NCBI GenBank assembly: GCA_023436945.1
Contig: JAEZHG010000024.1
Coordinates: 1-5,154 of the forward strand
Source: Pseudomonadota bacterium
GTDB lineage: Bacteria; Pseudomonadota; Alphaproteobacteria; Caulobacterales; Caulobacteraceae
DNA: 5,154 nt
Reading direction: 5' to 3'
Part shown: positions 1-4,933 of the stretch, in pieces
Numbering within the stretch: position 1 is the stretch's first letter
How the letters are laid out: every line of letters starts with the position of its first letter
Position numbers and translations under genes: made by a program
Notes under the pieces: generated by a model
The model's input: the letters and a program-made list of their open reading frames with translations, nothing else
The model's database searches: none
Told to the model about the DNA's origin: nothing

Positions 1-240
1 GTTGTCGGTCACGGTGCACGATCCGTCGGCATTGAGGGTGACGGTCACCAGATCGGCGTGGCCCGCAAGGGCTTCGTCGATGGCGTTGTCCACCACCTCG
101 TACACCATGTGGTGCAGGCCCGAACCGTCATCCGTGTCGCCGATATACATGCCGGGGCGCTTGCGCACGGCATCCAGGCCTTTGAGAACCTTGATGGAAT
201 CGGCGCCGTACTCTGGCGCGGGAGCGGTCTGATCGGTCAT
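1..240 (-). CDS. gyrB: DNA gyrase subunit B, N-terminal 80 residues (3' end outside window)
   Basis: GyrB is the ATPase subunit of DNA gyrase, the cytoplasmic A2B2 type II topoisomerase that introduces negative supercoils. The frame opens with ATG at 240 and runs without a stop to base 1, giving 80 residues. Visible are [20 protein letters not shown] (residues 11-30), [20 protein letters not shown] (31-50) and [11 protein letters not shown] (51-61). These form the start of the GHKL ATPase fold. E48 matches the general-base glutamate (E42 in E. coli GyrB) and N52 the magnesium-binding asparagine. Translation stops at TVTDN, just before the expected GRGIP motif. GyrB is preferred over ParE because of the [20 protein letters not shown] block and the position next to recF. 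No clear Shine-Dalgarno motif precedes the ATG; seven T residues lie directly upstream. Identity is secure, but nothing can be said of the rest of the protein. Confidence 0.97.
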   Translation of the reverse strand, partial: MTDQTAPAPEYGADSIKVLKGLDAVRKRPGMYIGDTDDGSGLHHMVYEVVDNAIDEALAGHADLVTVTLNADGSCTVTDN

Positions 241-276
241 AAAAAAATCGGCTCAGGGTCCGTGGGTCGGACAGGG

Positions 277-298
277 AAAAGGCGGCGGTTTGGCCGCC
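277..298 (-). terminator. Terminator-like hairpin between recF and gyrB
   Basis: On the minus strand a perfect 6-bp GC-only stem (GGCGGC paired with GCCGCC) with a 6-base loop is followed at once by TTTT and then CCC. It lies 115 bases past the recF stop and 37 bases before the gyrB ATG. It may end recF transcription. If gyrB starts at the TATATA box near 340, the hairpin would sit in the gyrB leader and could act as an attenuator. The T-run is short, so efficiency is uncertain. Confidence 0.5.
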
Positions 299-335
299 AT
301 TTTCGGGGCGCAATTCAGTGCGTCACGAAGTGTCC

Positions 336-343
336 AATATATA
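336..343 (-). promoter_or_regulatory. Candidate -10 region for gyrB
   Basis: The minus strand reads CCTATATATTGG here, giving TATATA (343-338) or TATATT (341-336) as a -10 hexamer about 100 bases before the gyrB ATG. No convincing -35 hexamer lies 16-18 bases upstream. The nearest TTGCGT is only about 11 bases away. Just upstream is the short palindrome GGAAATTCC. It is the most AT-rich spot in the recF-gyrB gap, but the promoter call is an inference. Confidence 0.3.
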
Positions 344-412
344 GGAATTTCCACGCAAAAAGCCAGACTTTGCGCGCTTTAAGAGTGCGGCTTTATCTGC
401 GGCCAAGTTCGG

Positions 413-1540
413 CTAGAAAGCCAGTCCCTGAGGGCTGACACTAACGAACTGTGCGCGGCCTTCCAGAGCCGAAAACAGGGGCCGTTCCGTGCCCGTCATA
501 AAGGCCTGAAGACCAAGGGCCTCGATCTCGTCGAACAGGGCCGCGCGGCGCTCTTCATCAAGGTGGGCAGGGGCCTCGTCCAGCAGCAGAACGGGCTGGG
601 CCGTGCCTTCGGACAGGCGTGCGGTCTGGGCGAGGATCAGGTTCAGGACCAGCGCCTTTTGCTCTCCGGACGAGCCTTCGGCTGCAGGGCGGTTCTTTTC
701 GCGGTGGATGGCGGTCAGGTCCGTGCGGTGCGGGCCGAACAGGCTGCGCCCTGCGGCACCGTCACGGCTTCGGGCGCGCACAAAGCCTTCGCCCAGCATC
801 GACAGGATGTCGCCCTCGTCGGCACCCTCCAGCGCCATCTGTTCGGCAACGCCCTCAAGTCCGAGATCGGCCAGCGGGAAGGGGCGGTCGGCGCGGGCAT
901 CAATGCCGTCCTGAAGGGCTTTCAGTGCAGCCACGCGGTTGATGGCAGCACGCGCTCCGGCCTCCGACAGGCGAGCCTCCAGCGCATCCAGCCACAGGGG
1001 ATCGGGCCGCACATCCTCGTTGGCGAGCAGGCGGATACGCTCGCGTAGGGCCTTCTCATAGTTGGAGATGGCGGCGGCGTGGTCGGGATTGGCAGCAAAG
1101 ACCAGACGGTCGAAAAACTTCAGGCGGTCGGCGCGGGCATCCGAGAACAGACGGTCCTGTTCCGGCGTCGCCCAGACGGGGCGCAGGTGCTCCAACATCC
1201 GGCCCGGTTGGGCGGTCTCGCCGTCGATACGCACGATGCGGCGGGCGGTGGCCCCCATGGTCTGGACACCCGTGCCGATCTTCACCTCGCCATCGGCGGT
1301 GTCCAAGGTCGCGGCAATACCCCAAGGGCGGCCCATAGCCTCGCCCGGTTCGCGACGCCCCATCTCCGCTGCCGTCGCGCCGCGTAGTCCCTTGCCGGGC
1401 GTCAGCAGGCTGATGGCTTCCAGCAGATTGGTCTTGCCCGAGCCATTCGGTCCGAACAGCACCACAGGCCCGCCGGACAGGTCCAGACGGGATGCGCCGT
1501 AAGAGCGGAAATCGGTAATGGCGAGGGAAGTAAGGCTCAA
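413..1540 (-). CDS. recF: DNA replication and repair protein RecF
   Basis: RecF is an SMC-like ABC ATPase that, with RecO and RecR, directs RecA onto SSB-coated gapped DNA in post-replication repair. The 375-residue product has the family's usual length. Visible are the N-terminal LAITDFRSY segment (6-14), Walker A GPNGSGKT (30-37), a GPHRTD motif (269-274), the ABC signature SSGEQKAL (290-297), Walker [13 protein letters not shown] (317-328) and the late TGTE motif (349-352). The start is taken as TTG at 1540: the frame is open only back to a TAG at 1576-1574, no ATG or GTG lies near the conserved N-terminus, and the first internal methionine (residue 60) lies beyond Walker A. No clear Shine-Dalgarno precedes it. 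The stop is TAG. It lies 127 bases from dnaN, past a strong terminator, so it probably has its own promoter. The function is certain; the exact start is not. Confidence 0.95.
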   Translation of the reverse strand: MSLTSLAITDFRSYGASRLDLSGGPVVLFGPNGSGKTNLLEAISLLTPGKGLRGATAAEMGRREPGEAMGRPWGIAATLDTADGEVKIGTGVQTMGATARRIVRIDGETAQPGRMLEHLRPVWATPEQDRLFSDARADRLKFFDRLVFAANPDHAAAISNYEKALRERIRLLANEDVRPDPLWLDALEARLSEAGARAAINRVAALKALQDGIDARADRPFPLADLGLEGVAEQMALEGADEGDILSMLGEGFVRARSRDGAAGRSLFGPHRTDLTAIHREKNRPAAEGSSGEQKALVLNLILAQTARLSEGTAQPVLLLDEAPAHLDEERRAALFDEIEALGLQAFMTGTERPLFSALEGRAQFVSVSPQGLAF

Positions 1541-1575
1541 AGGTCGGGCGGTCTGGTTAGGGATTTGCCCGTCCT

Positions 1576-1604
1576 AGCATCGGGGCTGTTTTCTGTCGCG
1601 CCAA
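1576..1604 (-). promoter_or_regulatory. Candidate recF promoter
   Basis: Just past the dnaN terminator the minus strand has TTGGCG (1604-1599), a 17-base spacer, then GATGCT (1581-1576). The overlapping GCTAGGAC resembles the GCTANAWC -10 element I recall for the Caulobacter housekeeping sigma factor. Transcription would begin near 1570, leaving a leader of about 30 bases before the TTG start. The -10 match to the E. coli consensus is poor, so this is a suggestion resting mainly on position. Confidence 0.3.
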
Positions 1605-1608
1605 CGGC

Positions 1609-1646
1609 AAAAGAAAAGACCCGTCCAGCGAGGCTGAACGGGTCTT
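1609..1646 (-). terminator. Intrinsic terminator of dnaN
   Basis: On the minus strand AAGACCCGT (1646-1638) pairs perfectly with ACGGGTCTT (1624-1616). Inside the loop CAGC pairs with GCTG around a CTC loop, with a single U-G wobble between the two helices, so the stem reaches about 14 bp. It runs into TTCTTTT. It lies 22 bases past the dnaN stop. This is a textbook rho-independent terminator and separates dnaN from recF. Confidence 0.9.
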
Positions 1647-1667
1647 GTTCCTGTAATGCTGAAACGA

Positions 1668-2786
1668 TCAGACGCGCAGCGGCATCAGAACGTATTGAAC
1701 GCCAACGTCCGCTGGATCGAGGACCAGCGTCGGGCTGGCCGGATCGGCGAATTTGAAGGTGGCGATTTCGCCGGTGATCTGACCGGCGACGTCCAACAGA
1801 TAGCGGGCGTTGAAGCCGATTTCGAACGGCTCTTCGGAATAGCCGATTTCAACCTCTTCCTCGGCCTGACCGGCTTCCATATTGCGGACGGTCAGTTTCA
1901 CGCGGTCGTTGTCGAAGGCCAGCTTCACCGAGCGGCTCTTCTCAGCCGAGATGGTGGCCACGCGGTCAACGGCCTTGGCGAACAGGCTGTTGTCGATGTC
2001 GGCCTGCTTGTCATTGCCCTTGGGAATGACGCGCAGATAGTCGGGGAAGGCACCATCGATGACCTTGGAGGTCAGGCTGGCTTCACCGAACTCGAAACGG
2101 ATTTTCTGTGCCGAGACCTGAACCTCGACCGGACCTGCGCCATCGTCGAGCAGGCGGCGGACCTGGTCCACGGTCTTGCGCGGCACGATCACACCCGGAC
2201 CGCCAGCAGCACCTTCCGGAGCTGGCGTTTCGGCCAGAGCCAGGCGGTGGCCGTCGGTGGCAACAGCGCGCAGCAGCGGAATGCCGCCGTCAGCCACGGT
2301 GTGCAGATAGAGGCCGTTCAGATAGTAGCGCGTCTCTTCGGTCGAGACGGCAAAACGGGTCTTGTCGATCAGGCGGGCCAGATCTTCCTTCGGCAGGGTG
2401 AAGCGAGCGCCAGAGGCCTCGTTCGACATGACGGGGAAGTCGCCAGCCGGAAGAACCGGAAGGTTGAAGCGCGAACGGCCTGCGGCGACGACCAGACGCG
2501 GGTCGTCGTTCGAATAGGACAGGCTGACCTCCGCACCGTCCGGCAGTTTGCGGACGATTTCGTACAGGGTGTGTGCCGGAGCCGTGATCTGGCCCTCGAC
2601 GTTCACCTGTGCCTCGGCCTCGTCGACCATTTCCATGTCGAGATCGGTAGCGGCAAACGACAGACGGTCGCGGCCTGCGGTCAGCAGAACGTTCGACAGG
2701 ATCGGAATAGTGTTGCGACGCTCGACGACGCTCTGGACGTGGCCCAGAGCACGGAGAAGCGCGGAACGTTCGATAGTCAGCTGCAT
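1668..2786 (-). CDS. dnaN: DNA polymerase III beta subunit (sliding clamp)
   Basis: DnaN forms the dimeric ring that encircles DNA and tethers polymerase III and other clamp-binding proteins; with Hda it also promotes hydrolysis of DnaA-bound ATP. The 372-residue product is close to the E. coli length of 366. Landmarks are MQLTIERSALLRALGHVQSV (1-20), RNTIPILSN (24-32), ETRYYLNGLY (151-160), ATDGHRLA (176-183), KVIDGAFPDY (241-250) and the C-terminal MPLRV (368-372), whose MPxR segment belongs to the peptide-binding pocket. All three clamp domains are therefore present. The ATG start fits the family N-terminus exactly. The upstream GGGCGAGA is at best a weak ribosome-binding site. Terminators on both sides suggest a single-gene transcript, with possible read-through from dnaA. 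Confidence 0.98.
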   Translation of the reverse strand: MQLTIERSALLRALGHVQSVVERRNTIPILSNVLLTAGRDRLSFAATDLDMEMVDEAEAQVNVEGQITAPAHTLYEIVRKLPDGAEVSLSYSNDDPRLVVAAGRSRFNLPVLPAGDFPVMSNEASGARFTLPKEDLARLIDKTRFAVSTEETRYYLNGLYLHTVADGGIPLLRAVATDGHRLALAETPAPEGAAGGPGVIVPRKTVDQVRRLLDDGAGPVEVQVSAQKIRFEFGEASLTSKVIDGAFPDYLRVIPKGNDKQADIDNSLFAKAVDRVATISAEKSRSVKLAFDNDRVKLTVRNMEAGQAEEEVEIGYSEEPFEIGFNARYLLDVAGQITGEIATFKFADPASPTLVLDPADVGVQYVLMPLRV

Positions 2787-2803
2787 ATGGTCTCGCCCGG
2801 TCG

Positions 2804-2828
2804 CGATCAGGATAGACGCCCCTGATCG
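2804..2828 (-). repeat. Perfect inverted repeat in the dnaN leader
   Basis: CGATCAGG (2804-2811) and CCTGATCG (2821-2828) form a perfect 8-bp inverted repeat with a 9-base spacer, ending 17 bases before the dnaN ATG. As RNA it is a stable hairpin beside the ribosome-binding region. As DNA it could be an operator. It lacks a T-run, so it is not a terminator. Confidence 0.6.
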
Positions 2829-2829
2829 A

Positions 2830-2872
2830 AATATATGGAGGATGACAGTAGCGGATTGCGCGACAGCCGCAA
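2830..2872 (-). promoter_or_regulatory. Candidate dnaN promoter region
   Basis: Two possibilities overlap on the minus strand. One is TTGCGG (2872-2867), a 16-base spacer and TACTGT (2850-2845); the GCTA at 2852-2849 also fits the GCTA-type -10 recalled for Caulobacter. The other is TATATT (2835-2830), a better -10 without a recognisable -35, which would place the start inside the inverted repeat at 2804-2828. A promoter is expected because dnaA ends in a strong terminator. Which one is used cannot be told from sequence. Confidence 0.35.
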
Positions 2873-2919
2873 CGGTAGAGCCACCTTCACGGTAGGCTTA
2901 CCCCAAAAAACGGCCCAGA

Positions 2920-2928
2920 AAATCCACA
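2920..2928 (+). promoter_or_regulatory. DnaA-box-like 9-mer between dnaA and dnaN
   Basis: AAATCCACA matches the consensus TTATCCACA at 7 of 9 positions, including the whole ATCCACA core. It lies in non-coding DNA between the dnaA terminator and the dnaN promoter region. A single imperfect box is weak evidence; DnaA could bind here to tune dnaN. Confidence 0.3.
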
Positions 2929-2937
2929 GACCGCACG

Positions 2938-2967
2938 AAAAAGCCGCGCCTTGGGGTAAGGCGCGGC
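2938..2967 (-). terminator. Intrinsic terminator of dnaA
   Basis: On the minus strand GCCGCGCCTT (2967-2958) pairs perfectly with AAGGCGCGGC (2952-2943) around the 5-base loop ACCCC, followed directly by TTTTT (2942-2938). It begins 25 bases past the dnaA stop. The 10-bp GC-rich stem plus T-run make a strong rho-independent terminator. Confidence 0.93.
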
Positions 2968-2992
2968 CAGTTCGGTGACTTTGTGTCGGGTC

Positions 2993-4435
2993 TTAACCGC
3001 GCAGCTTGCGCGTCAAGGCCTCGACGTCGCGGGCGATCTGTTCGTCCTGCGACAGCAGTTCCTCGATCTTGCGCACACCGTGCAGCACGGTGGTGTGGTC
3101 GCGGCCACCGAAGCGACGGCCAATGTCCGGATAGGAACGGGTGGTGTGCTGCTTGCACAGATACATGGCGATCTGACGCGGGCGGGCGATGGCACGGGTG
3201 CGACGCTCGCTCAGCAGATCGGCCTGTTTCAGGCTGAAGTGGTCGGCAACGGTTTTCTGGATTTCGTCGACGGTGATGCGACGCTCCGGACCACCGCGCA
3301 TCGAGGTGCCCAGCAGGGACTGAACTTCTTCGATGGTCAGGGTCGACAGGCGTGCGCCAGCGACAGCGGCCAGGGTGTTCACGGCACCTTCGAGTTCACG
3401 CATCGAACCCGGAGTGCGGTCCACCATGTGTTCCAGAACTTCCGGACGGGCTTCACCCGACACAACGCCGAGCTTGGCCAGCGAACGCAGACGGTTCTGG
3501 GCGACAGCGACCTTGAGGGTGCGGTCGGCAGCTTCGATCGGGCAGGTCAGGCCAGCGGCAAGGTGGCTGCGCAGGCGCGGCTCGATGTCGGTCAGCTGGA
3601 CCGGCGGGCGGTCAGCCGACAGGACGATGCGCTTACCGTCTTCGATCAGCGAGGTCAGGGTGTTCAGCAGTTCTTCCTGGGTGGAAGTCTTGCCGCCTAC
3701 GAACTGGACGTCGTCGAGCAGGAGGATGTCTGCCGAACGCAGGCTTTCCTTGAAGGCGTTGGTCGAACGGTCTTGCATGGCGCGCACGAAGGTCGACAGG
3801 AAGCGCTCGGCGGTCAGGTAGATCACCTTGGCGTCCGGACGCAGGCGCTGGGCTTCCCATGCGATGGCATTCAGCAGGTGTGTCTTGCCGTAGCCGTACG
3901 GGCCGCAGAAGAACACTGGATTGAAGTGGCCGTCAGCCCAAGAGGCGACTTGTTTTGCAATCGCCAGAGCGAAGGCATTGCCGTGGCCCTCAACGAAGCT
4001 GTCGAAGGTCAGACGCTCTTGCAGGCCTGCTGCACGGACAGCGCGGGCGCTGTCGGCAGAAGCGGCAAAGGCCGGAGCAGCCGGAGCCGCCACGGGCGCG
4101 GTGCTGATCGAGTTCAGGCGCGGCGTTTCGCGAGCGACGGACGGCAGGACAGAGCCCACCTCGGCGCGGCAGCGCACATCCAGACGACGCGACAGGCCGT
4201 CCAGGCCCAGCCACAGCTCATTCATACGACGCAGAGCGTTCTGACGCACCCAGTCACGCGCATAGGCGGTGGGGGTCACAAGGATCAGGTTGCCCGAAGA
4301 GTCCACGCGCACAGCCGAGGGCGCGATATACGAACTAAAGGGACCATCGCCGATTTCGGCCTTCAAGCGGTCAGCCGCTTCCGTCCAGATACGGTCCGGA
4401 TCGGTCATTTGCCCCATAGCAACACCCCCCATCAT
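2993..4435 (-). CDS. dnaA: Chromosomal replication initiator protein DnaA
   Basis: DnaA is the AAA+ ATPase that binds DnaA boxes at oriC, opens the duplex and recruits helicase. The 480-residue product has all four domains: domain I about 11-95; a short Ala/Pro-rich linker about 100-137; the ATPase domain about 138-375, with Walker A GPYGYGKTH (178-186, Lys184), Walker B ILLLDDVQF (237-245), sensor 1 LSADRPP (272-278), box VII RLRSHLAAGL (287-296) and sensor 2 Arg346 in RELEGA; and DNA-binding domain IV, with basic-loop RRTRAIARPRQ (411-421) and signature GGRDHTTVLH (443-452). His291 aligns with the E. coli arginine finger Arg285. Starts are possible at 4435, 4432, 4417 or 4408. I prefer 4435/4432 because MMGGVA resembles the recalled Caulobacter start. 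GGCGGGTG eight bases upstream could serve 4435, and GGGGGGTG could serve 4417. Identity is certain. Confidence 0.98.
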   Translation of the reverse strand: MMGGVAMGQMTDPDRIWTEAADRLKAEIGDGPFSSYIAPSAVRVDSSGNLILVTPTAYARDWVRQNALRRMNELWLGLDGLSRRLDVRCRAEVGSVLPSVARETPRLNSISTAPVAAPAAPAFAASADSARAVRAAGLQERLTFDSFVEGHGNAFALAIAKQVASWADGHFNPVFFCGPYGYGKTHLLNAIAWEAQRLRPDAKVIYLTAERFLSTFVRAMQDRSTNAFKESLRSADILLLDDVQFVGGKTSTQEELLNTLTSLIEDGKRIVLSADRPPVQLTDIEPRLRSHLAAGLTCPIEAADRTLKVAVAQNRLRSLAKLGVVSGEARPEVLEHMVDRTPGSMRELEGAVNTLAAVAGARLSTLTIEEVQSLLGTSMRGGPERRITVDEIQKTVADHFSLKQADLLSERRTRAIARPRQIAMYLCKQHTTRSYPDIGRRFGGRDHTTVLHGVRKIEELLSQDEQIARDVEALTRKLRG

Positions 4436-4500
4436 CTTAGAAACACCCGCCAGAGTTTGTTTTCGTTCACCGTTGCAACGCGAACTTCAGGGGCTGGCAT
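4432..4500 (-). CDS. Possible 22-codon leader ORF overlapping the dnaA start
   Basis: On the minus strand an ATG at 4500 opens a 22-codon frame (MPAPEVRVAT at the start, LWRVFLR at the end). Its TGA shares the sequence ATGA with the dnaA ATG at 4435. AGGAG lies at 4517-4513, but 12 bases from the ATG, longer than ideal. Four-base ATGA overlaps are typical of translationally coupled genes, so translation of this frame could feed ribosomes to dnaA. The peptide matches nothing I recognise. Chance could produce such a short frame, so confidence is low. Confidence 0.3.
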   Translation of the reverse strand: MPAPEVRVATVNENKLWRVFLR

Positions 4501-4521
4501 CAGGGACGACTTCTCCTGTCA

Positions 4522-4542
4522 CGCCAAACCGGAGTTTTGGCG
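4522..4542 (-). repeat. Hairpin in the dnaA leader
   Basis: CGCCAAA (4522-4528) pairs perfectly with TTTGGCG (4536-4542) around a 7-base loop. On the minus-strand RNA the loop reads ACUCCGG; its CUCC is complementary to the GGAG of the AGGAG at 4517-4513, five bases downstream of the stem. No T-run follows, so it is not a terminator. Confidence 0.55.
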
Positions 4543-4578
4543 CGTGGGGTCGTTCTCGCAGACAGACAGCTCCGCCGA

Positions 4579-4597
4579 GGGAAACACTTGATTTCCC
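4579..4597 (-). repeat. Second hairpin in the dnaA leader
   Basis: GGGAAA (4579-4584) and TTTCCC (4592-4597) form a perfect 6-bp stem with a 7-base loop. A smaller CATCC/GGATG hairpin (4605-4618) lies next to it. Together with the hairpin at 4522-4542 this suggests a structured 5' leader if transcription starts at the candidate promoters above 4630. No T-run follows any of them. Confidence 0.45.
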
Positions 4598-4636
4598 ACG
4601 TCTTCATCCTTGGGGATGGAAGTGCGTTACCCCTTG

Positions 4637-4772
4637 AACTTACTCAGCGGCGTGAGGGAATCAACGGAGATTCCGACTCATTTATGCACTTAAATTTGTT
4701 GACTCGCGCAAACCACGATGGGGCTTGAATAAAACGCTTTTTATACCCGTGAAACGAACGTGAATCAGTCAA
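4637..4772 (-). promoter_or_regulatory. dnaA promoter region with clustered GANTC sites
   Basis: Five GANTC sites lie at 4658-4662, 4669-4673, 4675-4679, 4701-4705 and 4762-4766. By eye I find only two more in the window (197-201 and 4299-4303). Candidate promoters on the minus strand are TTGACT (4772-4767) with TATAAA (4745-4740), good hexamers but a long 21-base spacer; TTGCGC (4711-4706) with CATAAA (4686-4681), spacer 19; and TTGATT (4664-4659) with TAAGTT (4642-4637), spacer 16, whose -35 overlaps a GANTC. In Caulobacter, CcrM methylation of GANTC sites is known to affect dnaA transcription. Which promoter is active is undecided. Confidence 0.6.
4682..4690 (+). promoter_or_regulatory. 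Weak DnaA-box-like 9-mer upstream of dnaA
   Basis: TTATGCACT matches TTATCCACA at 7 of 9 positions and the relaxed TTWTNCACA at 8 of 9. It lies inside the GANTC cluster and overlaps the CATAAA candidate -10, where autoregulatory binding by DnaA would make sense. A single weak match in an AT-rich stretch could easily be chance. Confidence 0.22.
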
Positions 4773-4788
4773 GCTTGGTTGGTTTCTG

Positions 4789-4826
4789 ACAGCAAGAAGG
4801 CGAGACAGCATGAGCCATCTCGCCTT
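4789..4826 (-). terminator. Probable rpsT terminator
   Basis: AAGGCGAGA (4797-4805) pairs perfectly with TCTCGCCTT (4818-4826): a 9-bp stem with a 12-base loop. On the minus strand it is followed by CTTGCTGTC, so the T-rich part is short and broken. It lies about 110 bases past the rpsT stop and just before the first dnaA promoter candidate. It is the best terminator candidate for rpsT, and could also work weakly on the plus strand, where TTTGAAA follows. Confidence 0.5.
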
Positions 4827-4848
4827 TGAAATCGTTCGATTTTCTTGC

Positions 4849-4872
4849 AATACCCGTATCACGGGTATTTTT
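4849..4872 (+). terminator. Palindromic hairpin with T-run pointing towards rpsT
   Basis: AATACCCGT (4849-4857) and ACGGGTATT (4861-4869) form a perfect 9-bp stem with an ATC loop. The T-run (4868-4872) follows on the plus strand only, so as a terminator it would act on plus-strand transcripts heading into rpsT. No plus-strand gene is visible upstream of it. It may instead protect the rpsT mRNA 3' end or be a palindromic protein-binding site. Confidence 0.45.
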
Positions 4873-4933
4873 GCGTAAGGACCAATCCCTAGCTAAAAAG
4901 TTTGTGAAAACTCGTCAGCTTCGGGAGGGGTGC

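Noticed and set aside
1656..2825. A 389-codon plus-strand open frame
   Set aside because: It is antisense to dnaN for nearly its whole length, and dnaN is unmistakable. It is a shadow frame.
2975..4591. A 538-codon plus-strand open frame
   Set aside because: It lies antisense to dnaA, whose protein shows every family motif. The frame results from GC-rich codon use, and its translation shows no recognisable domain.
4644..4862. A 72-codon minus-strand frame in the rpsT-dnaA gap
   Set aside because: It starts with GTG inside a palindrome, has no ribosome-binding site, and runs through the likely rpsT terminator and the dnaA promoter region. Its product resembles nothing I know.
4899..4912. AGTTT/AAACT hairpin followed by TTTT on the minus strand, just past rpsT
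   Set aside because: The stem is only 5 bp and AT-rich, too weak to call as a terminator next to the better candidate at 4789-4826.
4436..4933. The rpsT-dnaA gap as the replication origin
   Set aside because: It is AT-richer and has GANTC sites, but only weak single DnaA-box-like matches and no TTAA-N7-TTAA CtrA-type site. In Caulobacterales the origin is known to lie elsewhere, near hemE. A promoter region explains it better.
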